DNA from: an uncultured Clostridium sp.
GTDB lineage: Bacteria; Bacillota_I; Bacilli_A; RF39; UBA660
Reading direction: 5' to 3'
NCBI GenBank assembly: GCA_905199855.1
Contig: CAJKHY010000007.1
Span: 1 to 42,838 of the forward strand
Length of the DNA: 42,838 nt
The position numbers were made by a program, and so were the translations under genes. The stretch's first letter is position 1; each line of letters starts with the position of its first letter. Below, piece by piece: positions 33,363 to 40,594 of the stretch. The notes below the pieces were generated by a model, which ran no database searches, was not told where the DNA came from, and saw only the letters and a program-made list of their open reading frames with translations.

Positions 33363-34403
33363 ATGAACAAAACGATTGACAAAGAAAAAGCATTAGCCCA
33401 AGTTTTAGCCGACATTGAAAAACAATTCGGCAAAGGAGCAATTATGAAATTAGGTGAAAGAGAAAAAAGAGAAATTGATACTAGTTCTAGTGGTTCAATA
33501 GCTGTCGATGTTGCTCTTGGCGGAGGATATCCAAAGGGTAGAATAATTGAAATATTTGGACCAGAATCTTCAGGTAAAACAACATTTGCCTTACACGCTA
33601 TTGCTGAAGTTCAAAGAGAAGGAGGACGTGCCGCATTTATCGATGCTGAGCACTCACTAGATCCTATATATGCTTCAAATTTAGGAGTTAACATTGCGGA
33701 ACTATTGCTATCGCAACCAGATACAGGAGAACAAGCACTAGAAATATGTGACGCACTTGTTAAAAGTGAGGCCGTAAATATCATTGTTATTGACTCTGTT
33801 GCAGCCTTAGTACCTCAAGCAGAAATTGATGGAGAAATGGGTGATTCACACGTTGGTTTACAAGCTAGATTAATGAGTCAAGCCCTAAGAAAGTTATCGG
33901 GATCAATTAACAAAACAAATACAATTGTAATCTTCATTAACCAATTAAGAGAAAAAGTAGGTGTTATGTTTGGTAACCCTGAAACCACTCCTGGTGGAAA
34001 AGCATTAAAATACTATTCATCAATAAGACTAGATATTAGAAGAGGAGAACAAATCAAACAAGGCACAGATGTAGTGGGCAACAAAACTGTTGTTAAAGTC
34101 GTTAAAAATAAAATTGCACCTCCGTTCAAAATTGCTAATGTTGAAATCATGTATGGCGAAGGAATAAGCAAAGAGGGAGAACTTGTTGATCTTGCGGCAG
34201 AAGCAGGAATTGTAGAAAAAAGTGGAGCATGGTATTCATATAAAGGCGAAAAAATAGGACAAGGAAAAGAAAATGTAAAAACCCTATTAAAAGAAAATAA
34301 AAAATTATGCCAAGAAATTGAAAATAAAGTAAGAGAATATTACAATGTATCCAAAACAAGTGCTAAAGAAAAAACAACCGAGTCAAAAAAGAATGAAAAA
34401 TAA
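33363..34403 (+). CDS. recA: Recombinase RecA
   Basis: ATP-dependent strand-exchange protein for recombination and DNA repair, also the coprotease of the SOS response. The 346-residue protein has Walker A GPESSGKT (66-73), FIDAEHSLDP, the DNA-binding loop region SQPDTGEQALEI, VIDSVAALVP, the L2 segment INQLREKVGVMFGNPETTPGG and the KMSK-like C-domain. The reading frame is open for another 52 residues, but AAAGGAGAG just before 33363 and the family N-terminus NKTIDKEKALAQ fix the start. It is a single gene after galE. Confidence 0.97.
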   Translation: MNKTIDKEKALAQVLADIEKQFGKGAIMKLGEREKREIDTSSSGSIAVDVALGGGYPKGRIIEIFGPESSGKTTFALHAIAEVQREGGRAAFIDAEHSLDPIYASNLGVNIAELLLSQPDTGEQALEICDALVKSEAVNIIVIDSVAALVPQAEIDGEMGDSHVGLQARLMSQALRKLSGSINKTNTIVIFINQLREKVGVMFGNPETTPGGKALKYYSSIRLDIRRGEQIKQGTDVVGNKTVVKVVKNKIAPPFKIANVEIMYGEGISKEGELVDLAAEAGIVEKSGAWYSYKGEKIGQGKENVKTLLKENKKLCQEIENKVREYYNVSKTSAKEKTTESKKNEK

Positions 34404-34473
34404 ATAAGCTATATTTAACACACTTTTAATACAAATTTAAACTACAATTATATATTTTTAATAAAATATAGTA

Positions 34474-34479
34474 TATAAT
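34474..34479 (+). promoter_or_regulatory. -10 box before the aminotransferase/ATP-grasp pair
   Basis: TATAAT inside a long A/T stretch between recA and the aminotransferase gene; no reliable -35 is visible. GGTGAT at 34488-34493 is the ribosome site. No recA terminator is clear, so readthrough from recA is possible. Confidence 0.4.
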
Positions 34480-34498
34480 AATAATATGGTGATTACAA

Positions 34499-36106
34499 AT
34501 GTCAATTAATAAAATTAAAAAAATAGCAAAGAAAATTTTAAATGAAGATATTGATGTCATAAATAGCAGTTATGATATTAATAATTTTCCTAAATCTTTA
34601 AAACAATTTACTGATGATAATCCATCGTTGTTAGAAGAATATAGCCAATTTGGTAAAAGAAAAGATGGGAAAGAATTTTACCCTGAAATAAAAAAAATAG
34701 AAAAAGGTTTTTATCTACTAAATAAAGATCTACACGAATATGATCACCCTGGCTTTGTACTCCCTAATGAGATTCACACTGTAAGGACAGGCTCTCCCAT
34801 GAGAACCAAACCATTTCCTATGGCACGAGAATATATTATCAAAATGTTAATGGGTAAATATCTATACCAATATCCCAATATTGGAGGGCACGTTATTGCC
34901 CGGGCACATTTTGTTAACTATTTAATCAAAGAAGGATTCAAAAAAGATAAAACTGATAATTATGATGGCTTAGGCGTTGAGAATGTAGTATTTTCTTGTT
35001 CGACAACACATGCTTTCAACATGATATTATCTACAATTATGAGAGATGAAGATGTTGTCATTATGACAGGTCCTAATTATGGACTTTTCGCAGTTGATCC
35101 CGAAAGAATGAATGGCCGCGTAGAAGTACTGGATTTAGAAGATGAAGACGATTTCTATGTTAATCCAACTAAACTTGCCAAGAAAATAGATGCAATAAAC
35201 GAAAGATTGAAACAAGATTTCAAAGACAAACTTGATTATATTCCGCGTGTCGTGGCATTTCTAAATATGAATCCACATAATCCTCTTGGTAAAGTTTTGA
35301 ACAAGAAAAATGTGGAAATCTTAAAAGGTATTGGAGATGTGTGCTTAGAAAAAGGAGTATTCGTTATTGATGATCTAATTTACAGGGACCTAACTTATGA
35401 TCAAGAAGATTTAGCTCTACCACTTGCAACAATGCCCAAGTATTTCAATAATACAATAACCCTCTTTGGATTATCCAAAGCATATGGTCTTGCAGGCATT
35501 CGTGCCGGAGCCATCGTGGCACCAATTCCAATATGCAAAGGCATTGAAGAAAAAATATTTACAACCATGGATTCCCTACCAGTCTTACAAGTTCAAGCCC
35601 TTGCCGGAGCCTTTAATGGAACTAATCGCAGATATAAAAAGGCCAAAAAATACTTTAAACCAATTATTGCCGAATATCAGTACCGCTTAGAATTGTTAAA
35701 AGCTCTAATTGACGGCATCGAAGTAATAAATAATAGTAAAACTAAAGATAGAATTATCAAAGAAGTAACCAAATATGCTAGTTCGCCACAAATGAAAATA
35801 AATCTTTTAAAAGGAATTGATGGAGTAAAGTTAAGAGACAAAACAATGCCTCAGTCAGGTTTCTTCGCAGTCGTAGATTTTACTGATTTAAAAGGAAAAA
35901 CTTTTGGGGGCAAAAAAATTACCTGTGAAGAAGACCTAGTCAGATATCTATATAAAACAACAAAATTTAAATGTATCATGGGAGGAAATATGTCATGGCC
36001 ATATGAAGAAGAAATTATTGCTCGCTTCAACTATGGCATTGAAATATACGACTTAATACAAGAATTTGAAAAACTTCACCAAGCGTTGGACGTGGGCAAG
36101 ATATGA
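34499..36106 (+). CDS. Fold-type I PLP-dependent aminotransferase, substrate unknown
   Basis: A 535-residue class I/II-type aminotransferase, longer than the usual 380-400. It has an added N-terminal part of about 90 residues and insertions before the C-domain. Seen: NMNPHNPLG (about 258-266, the NP-x-NPxG loop), VIDDLIYRDL (Asp that binds the pyridine N), the Schiff-base lysine in LFGLSKAYGLAGIRAG (about 322-337) and the carboxylate-binding Arg region ARFNYGIE at the C-terminus. Aspartate 4-decarboxylases have a similar length, but their sequence pattern differs. Its stop overlaps the start of the ATP-grasp gene (ATGA), so both act in one pathway. Confidence 0.8.
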   Translation: MSINKIKKIAKKILNEDIDVINSSYDINNFPKSLKQFTDDNPSLLEEYSQFGKRKDGKEFYPEIKKIEKGFYLLNKDLHEYDHPGFVLPNEIHTVRTGSPMRTKPFPMAREYIIKMLMGKYLYQYPNIGGHVIARAHFVNYLIKEGFKKDKTDNYDGLGVENVVFSCSTTHAFNMILSTIMRDEDVVIMTGPNYGLFAVDPERMNGRVEVLDLEDEDDFYVNPTKLAKKIDAINERLKQDFKDKLDYIPRVVAFLNMNPHNPLGKVLNKKNVEILKGIGDVCLEKGVFVIDDLIYRDLTYDQEDLALPLATMPKYFNNTITLFGLSKAYGLAGIRAGAIVAPIPICKGIEEKIFTTMDSLPVLQVQALAGAFNGTNRRYKKAKKYFKPIIAEYQYRLELLKALIDGIEVINNSKTKDRIIKEVTKYASSPQMKINLLKGIDGVKLRDKTMPQSGFFAVVDFTDLKGKTFGGKKITCEEDLVRYLYKTTKFKCIMGGNMSWPYEEEIIARFNYGIEIYDLIQEFEKLHQALDVGKI

Positions 36107-37092
36107 GAAAAATAGTAAACAAACTAAAAAGAATTAAATTTTATATATTTAGAACGTGGGTAAATATATATACTAAAACTCATAAATATTCTACCTACAT
36201 TGGAATAGTATCATGCAACACATGGAAAAATAAAGTATATGAAGATATTTCAACCAAATATTATTTAAATAGGCAAGGTTACGGAGTTGATATTATCTCC
36301 TACGAAGAAGAAAATGATTATAGTAAATATAAAGCACTAATTATAAAATCCATCTGGGGATTTCAAAAGAACAAAGAAACTTTTGATAAATTCTTAGAAG
36401 AAGTATCTAAAAATAAAATTCCTTTATATAATCCAGTGGAAATAATTTCTAATAACTATAATAAAGAAAAACAATTTAAATTATTAGATAAATACCACAT
36501 TAAGCATATAGATACTATTTTTATTGAAAATAATTCAAATATAGAAAAAAACATCAAAGAAATTTGGAAAAACAAATTCAACAATTATGATAAATTAGTA
36601 ATTAAACCTGTTGTCTCTGAAAGTAGTGCGGATACATACATCATAAGTTTGAATGAAATCGGTAAAAATACTATCACCATAAAAGATGTTAAAAATAAAT
36701 ATCAAAACATTAACTATTCATTAATGCTACAACCATTTATAAAAGAAGTAAAAAACGGTGAATATTCAGTTATATGCTTTTCTAATAAATTATCCCACGT
36801 GATTCAAAGATGTGTTTCCGTTTTTGGAGAAAAACCATACATAAAATACATTAAAAAAGAAAGCATTGATGATAAAATGCTCGAAATAGTTAACAAAATA
36901 TGTTTGATTAAAGAATATAAAGATAATTTATATATGCGCATTGACTTAGTGAAAACAAACGAAGAATATCAAGTTATGGAAGTAGAACTACTAGATCCAC
37001 AACTGTTTCTAAACTCAATAACTTCCATTTATCAAAAAAAAGAAGCATATCAAACATTTACCAAAGAAATAATAAATAGAATAACTAAATAA
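36103..37092 (+). CDS. ATP-grasp ligase-like protein (DcsG-type)
   Basis: A 329-residue ATP-grasp enzyme that would join a carboxylate to an amine. N-terminal basic helix region, then a pre-ATP domain (GIVSCNTWKNKVYED, VDIISYEEENDYSKYKALII). The ATP-grasp fold has the lysine strand KLVIKPVVSESSADTYII (about 165-182), LMLQPFIKEVKNGEYSVICF and the metal-binding RIDLVKTNEEYQVMEVELL followed by DPQLFLNS. The E-x-E-L-x-x-P ending resembles DcsG of D-cycloserine biosynthesis and prokaryotic glutathione-synthetase-like ligases. Coupled by a 4-base overlap to the aminotransferase. The product is unknown. Confidence 0.78.
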   Translation: MRKIVNKLKRIKFYIFRTWVNIYTKTHKYSTYIGIVSCNTWKNKVYEDISTKYYLNRQGYGVDIISYEEENDYSKYKALIIKSIWGFQKNKETFDKFLEEVSKNKIPLYNPVEIISNNYNKEKQFKLLDKYHIKHIDTIFIENNSNIEKNIKEIWKNKFNNYDKLVIKPVVSESSADTYIISLNEIGKNTITIKDVKNKYQNINYSLMLQPFIKEVKNGEYSVICFSNKLSHVIQRCVSVFGEKPYIKYIKKESIDDKMLEIVNKICLIKEYKDNLYMRIDLVKTNEEYQVMEVELLDPQLFLNSITSIYQKKEAYQTFTKEIINRITK

Positions 37093-37095
37093 AAT

Positions 37096-37138
37096 AAAAC
37101 CGATTATTGAACAACCAAACCAAATAATTGGTTTTTTT
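37096..37138 (+). terminator. Terminator after the aminotransferase/ATP-grasp pair
   Basis: AAAACCGATTATT (37096-37108) pairs with AATAATTGGTTTT (37123-37135, one G-U pair) and the T-run extends to 37138. It closes the two-gene unit. Confidence 0.85.
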
Positions 37139-37163
37139 CTTTAAAAATCTCCATATTTTCTAC

Positions 37164-37192
37164 TTTACTACTCCAAATTTTTTTGTTATACT
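37164..37192 (+). promoter_or_regulatory. Promoter of the four-gene operon 37213-40500
   Basis: TTTACT at 37164-37169, 17-base spacer, TATACT at 37187-37192 with TGT before it (extended -10). The next gene has AAGGTGAT as ribosome site. Confidence 0.7.
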
Positions 37193-37212
37193 TATCTTGA
37201 AGGTGATTAAAC

Positions 37213-37758
37213 ATGGGAAGAGAATTAAGAAGAAAAGAAGCAAAAAAAAGTAAAGCGAATATTACAAAAATAAACACAAATGAAAAAACTGAACCAAAAA
37301 AAGAAGTATATAGAATATTAAAAACATTAACAATAGTTTTGGTGGCATTAATCATTATCTATTTACTTGTAGGTATCTTTATCACCAAAGAAATTAAATT
37401 TGGTAACAATAATAACAGTAACACAAATGGAGATATGACTAATAATCGCAGTAACATATTAGTAAGCGAAATATTTAAACAAAGTGAAGAAAAATACTAT
37501 GTATATTTCTATGATTTTAACAATACAATTAATAGCATTGACAGAGCACTTGTAAGCAAACTATATGAATCAAAAATATACAAAGTAGATATGAGTTCAG
37601 GATTCAATACAAAATACATCAGTGAAAAAGGTAACAGCAATGCAAAAACAATCGAGGAATTAAAAATCAAAATTCCTACCTTAATACTTGTTGAAAACGA
37701 TACAATCACAATGTATCTTGAAGGAGAAACAAATATTTTAAACTATATGAATGGTTAA
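37213..37758 (+). CDS. Single-pass membrane protein with an extracellular, possibly thioredoxin-like domain
   Basis: A 181-residue protein: a very basic cytoplasmic N-terminus (about 1-35, many K and R), one membrane helix (about 37-58), an Asn/Thr-rich linker and an outside domain (about 85-181). The domain begins with KYYVYFYDFNNTINSIDRAL and ends with IPTLILVENDTITMYLEG, a strand order that resembles thioredoxin-like folds. The usual CxxC is absent, so redox activity is unlikely. First gene of an operon. Function unknown. Confidence 0.65.
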   Translation: MGRELRRKEAKKSKANITKINTNEKTEPKKEVYRILKTLTIVLVALIIIYLLVGIFITKEIKFGNNNNSNTNGDMTNNRSNILVSEIFKQSEEKYYVYFYDFNNTINSIDRALVSKLYESKIYKVDMSSGFNTKYISEKGNSNAKTIEELKIKIPTLILVENDTITMYLEGETNILNYMNG

Positions 37759-37783
37759 CCAATAAAAAAAGGGGGGAAAATTT

Positions 37784-38347
37784 ATGGTTAAATTATATAT
37801 TGATTTTGATGGTGTAATCAAAAACACTATAGCCTACATGTACCAAGAAATGGATAAATTAGGAATCCAATGGCGAGGCATACATACTAATTCCAAAGAA
37901 GTAGTAGAATATATTAAAAATTTAGATTGGGAATATCTTCTTCATAACACTTCGTTTATTAATAACAGCATCCAAGCAATAAAAGAAATAATAAACACCA
38001 ATTTATATGATGTTAAAATTCTAACACATATCAACTCCAAAAATGAAGCTATCCAAAAAGAAATCTATTTAAAAAAAGTATTACCAGAAGTTGAAGTTAT
38101 TACAGTTCCAAAACAAATAGACAAAGCCAAGTTCGTTGATGCCACGGGAGCAATTCTAGTAGATGACTATAAAACAAACCTAAAAATATGGAAATGTCAC
38201 GGAGGTATACCAATTCACTTTGACGAAGAAAGATGCGAAAGCGATTACCCAGTTATAAGTTGCCTATTTGAAATAATAGACCTAACATACGACTATGCAA
38301 AAAAAATCAAAGGAAAAGAAGTTAAAAATAAAAAACTAGTCAAATAA
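37784..38347 (+). CDS. HAD-superfamily 5'-nucleotidase-like protein
   Basis: A 187-residue cytoplasmic protein with the HAD nucleophile motif YIDFDGVIKNT (D8 and D10 or nearby), a threonine motif in VKILTHINS, a lysine in VPKQIDKAK and the last acidic motif LVDDYKTNL. This is the pattern of small 5'(3')-deoxyribonucleotidases (NT5C family), which dephosphorylate nucleoside monophosphates. It starts 26 bases after the membrane protein, with a strong AGGGGGG ribosome site, and is followed closely by an amidohydrolase gene. The substrate is inferred only from the family. Confidence 0.78.
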   Translation: MVKLYIDFDGVIKNTIAYMYQEMDKLGIQWRGIHTNSKEVVEYIKNLDWEYLLHNTSFINNSIQAIKEIINTNLYDVKILTHINSKNEAIQKEIYLKKVLPEVEVITVPKQIDKAKFVDATGAILVDDYKTNLKIWKCHGGIPIHFDEERCESDYPVISCLFEIIDLTYDYAKKIKGKEVKNKKLVK

Positions 38348-38361
38348 GAAAGGTAACAAAT

Positions 38362-39645
38362 ATGAAAATATGTATTAAAAATGGCACTTTAATATCTATG
38401 GATATAAACAAACCCAAGATAGAACATAACATGGACATTCTAATTGAAAACACAAAAATTAAATATATAGATAAAAATATAAAAACAGATAAAAATACCA
38501 AAATCATTGAAGCCAAAAACAAAATAATTATGCCGGGATTAATTAATACACATGCTCATGTACCAATGAGTATCTTTAGAGAAACACTCGAAGGCTATAA
38601 CCTCCAAGACTGGCTAGAAAAGAATATTTGGCCAATGGAAGCAAAACTCACCAAAGAAGACATTTATTATGCCTCATACCTATCATTCATAGAAATGATT
38701 AAAACAGGGACAACAACAATTAACGATATGTATTTCATGACAGATGAAATTATCAAGGCCGCTCTTGCAAGTGGTATAAGATTACAAACCACAAGAACCC
38801 TCATAGGAACCCAAACAAATAAAGAAGACCTAAAAAAACTAAATGAATTAGAAAAAATAATCCAAAATAACAAAGAAGACACAATAACCATCAATCTGGG
38901 GATTCACGGCTTATACACAACCGAAGAAAACTACCTAAATGAATGTCTAAAATTAAATGAAAAATACCATCTATTAATACACATGCATTTTTGTGAAAAC
39001 GAAAAAGAAGTCAAAGATATCGAAAATATTTATCATAAAAAACCAATTGATATCCTAAAAGACAAATTCAAAGAGCAAAAACTTATTTTAGCACACTGTG
39101 TCAAACTAAACAAAGAAGAAATAAAAAAACTATCGAAATTAAACATCAGCGTGGCACATTGCCCAGTTAGCAACCTAAAACTTGGATGTGGTATCGCAGA
39201 CATCACAGAAATGCTAAATAATAACATAAATGTATCATTAGGAACAGATGGACAAGGAAGTGGAAGCAATCTAGACCTATTTGAAACCATGAAACTAACT
39301 GCCCTACTCCAAAAAGGCATCAATGAAAACCCTAAATTACTAGAATCCTATGATGTACTAAAAATGGCTACCATAAATGGAGCCAAAACTCTTGGCCTAG
39401 AAAAACAAATTGGTAGCATCGAAGTAGGAAAACAAGCAGACATTATTATAATCGACATAAATGATATTAAGATCAAACCTGTAAATGACCTCCTTGCCGA
39501 AATTGTCTACAATACCAAATCCAACAATGTCATAACAACCATCGTAAATGGTAATATTTTAATGGAAAATCATAAATTATTAAATGACAAAGAAAAAGAA
39601 ATAACCGAAAAATGCAATCAAATAATCGCAAGAATCTGCAACTAA
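38362..39645 (+). CDS. mtaD: 5-methylthioadenosine/S-adenosylhomocysteine deaminase-type amidohydrolase
   Basis: Metal-dependent deaminase of the MtaD/SsnA (COG0402) family, acting on adenosine-type compounds. The 427-residue protein has the metal motif PGLINTHAHVPMSIFRETLE (HxH), then LEKNIWPMEAKLTKED, MIKTGTTTINDMYF, HMHFCENEKEV (ligand His), LAHCV, and SLGTDGQGSGSNLDLFETMK with the catalytic Asp. GKQADIIII closes the beta-sandwich. All metal ligands appear. It lies in an operon with a nucleotidase-like gene, which suggests nucleotide or SAM-byproduct salvage. It could act on another aminopurine; the exact substrate is uncertain. Confidence 0.82.
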   Translation: MKICIKNGTLISMDINKPKIEHNMDILIENTKIKYIDKNIKTDKNTKIIEAKNKIIMPGLINTHAHVPMSIFRETLEGYNLQDWLEKNIWPMEAKLTKEDIYYASYLSFIEMIKTGTTTINDMYFMTDEIIKAALASGIRLQTTRTLIGTQTNKEDLKKLNELEKIIQNNKEDTITINLGIHGLYTTEENYLNECLKLNEKYHLLIHMHFCENEKEVKDIENIYHKKPIDILKDKFKEQKLILAHCVKLNKEEIKKLSKLNISVAHCPVSNLKLGCGIADITEMLNNNINVSLGTDGQGSGSNLDLFETMKLTALLQKGINENPKLLESYDVLKMATINGAKTLGLEKQIGSIEVGKQADIIIIDINDIKIKPVNDLLAEIVYNTKSNNVITTIVNGNILMENHKLLNDKEKEITEKCNQIIARICN

Positions 39646-39669
39646 TTAAACAAGAATTGAGAGGTTAGT

Positions 39670-40500
39670 ATGAAAGATATTTTAGATATTATAAGTAATT
39701 ATAATATGGATATATGCGAATTCTTTAATCAGTATAACAAAAGGAAAAAAGACAACACACTATACTCAAAAGACGATTACATCCCACAAAATCTAATAAA
39801 GCTATACTACCTAGATAAATATCATTACGATTTCAAAAAAATAATTGAAGAATTCAAAAAGAAAACAATTTATAACGAAAACAAAATGGAAAACGTAAAA
39901 AACAAATATGAAAAAGAAGGCCTATCCTTAATATACGACAAAATAGAAAACGGCTATTTCTCTAATATTAAACACATTGGTATCCTTTTCCTAATACATC
40001 AAACCTTATATTCAAAAATGCCATATTCTAATTATGGTGGCAAAATAAGAAATTATAATGCTTTTATAAGTGGTACAGAAGTAGAAACTACAGACTATAC
40101 TATGATAGCCACAGAATTAAATGACCTAAACAAAGAATACATAGAATTGATAGCCATGGCCAAACTAATAAGAGAAACATCATCACCAAACCTAATAATC
40201 GATTACATTAATAAATCTTTAAAACTAAAATGTAAAATTATTAAAATTCATCCTTTCAGCGATGGTAATGGGCGCACCTCAAGAGCTATGCTAAATAACC
40301 TATTTAAAGAAGTAAACCTACCACCTGTATATATAACGAAGGACGAAAAAGAAGAATACATAAAAGCCATGAATGAAGGCGTAGTTAATCATGATTATAG
40401 TAGCATATATAAGTTTTATTATTACAAAATATGTGATTCCATCTATGAACTAGACATTGTCAAAAGAAATGAAAATCCAAACGAAGTTAAAAAAAAATAA
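39670..40500 (+). CDS. Fic domain protein (probable AMPylator)
   Basis: Transfers AMP or a similar group to a hydroxyl of a target protein, usually as regulation or toxin action. The 276-residue protein has the intact Fic core IHPFSDGNGRTSRAML (about residues 192-207, HPFxDGNGRxxR), with an upstream flap region near SKMPYSNYGGKIRNYNAFIS. I did not find a clear (S/T)xxxE(G/N) inhibitory helix, and no small antitoxin gene is next to it. Fourth and last gene of its operon, 24 bases after the deaminase gene. The target is unknown. Confidence 0.88.
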   Translation: MKDILDIISNYNMDICEFFNQYNKRKKDNTLYSKDDYIPQNLIKLYYLDKYHYDFKKIIEEFKKKTIYNENKMENVKNKYEKEGLSLIYDKIENGYFSNIKHIGILFLIHQTLYSKMPYSNYGGKIRNYNAFISGTEVETTDYTMIATELNDLNKEYIELIAMAKLIRETSSPNLIIDYINKSLKLKCKIIKIHPFSDGNGRTSRAMLNNLFKEVNLPPVYITKDEKEEYIKAMNEGVVNHDYSSIYKFYYYKICDSIYELDIVKRNENPNEVKKK

Positions 40501-40516
40501 CTTCATTTTTCTTTTA
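40483..40516 (+). terminator. Terminator after the Fic gene
   Basis: GAAGTTA (40483-40489) pairs with TAACTTC (40498-40504), with A-run loop and ATTTTTCTTTT after it. It overlaps the stop codon of the Fic gene. Confidence 0.75.
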
Positions 40517-40522
40517 AAAAAA

Positions 40523-40549
40523 TTAGCACTCTCTATTGACAAGTGCTAA
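40523..40549 (+). promoter_or_regulatory. CIRCE element, HrcA operator of clpB
   Basis: TTAGCACTC-N9-AAGTGCTAA differs from the CIRCE consensus TTAGCACTC-N9-GAGTGCTAA at one base. Its right half overlaps the -35 box of clpB, so HrcA would shut transcription until heat stress. Confidence 0.93.
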
Positions 40550-40571
40550 AAATGTGATATAATTATCACAT
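40536..40571 (+). promoter_or_regulatory. clpB promoter with a second palindrome on the -10 box
   Basis: TTGACA at 40536-40541, 16-base spacer, TATAAT at 40558-40563 with TGA before it. ATGTGATA-TAAT-TATCACAT (40552-40571) is a perfect 8-bp inverted repeat around the -10, a possible site for a second regulator in addition to HrcA. It does not match the CtsR box GGTCAAA. Confidence 0.7.
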
Positions 40572-40594
40572 AGAATTATTAAGGAGGGAATTAT

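Noticed and set aside
34147..34359. Antisense frames in recA, cysS, clpB and glycosyltransferase genes
   Set aside because: They lack ribosome sites and are the expected shadows of AT-rich coding sequence; none reads like a family protein.
34499..36106. Aspartate 4-decarboxylase for the 535-residue aminotransferase
   Set aside because: Length agrees, but the N-terminal and active-site patterns of that family as I recall them do not match.
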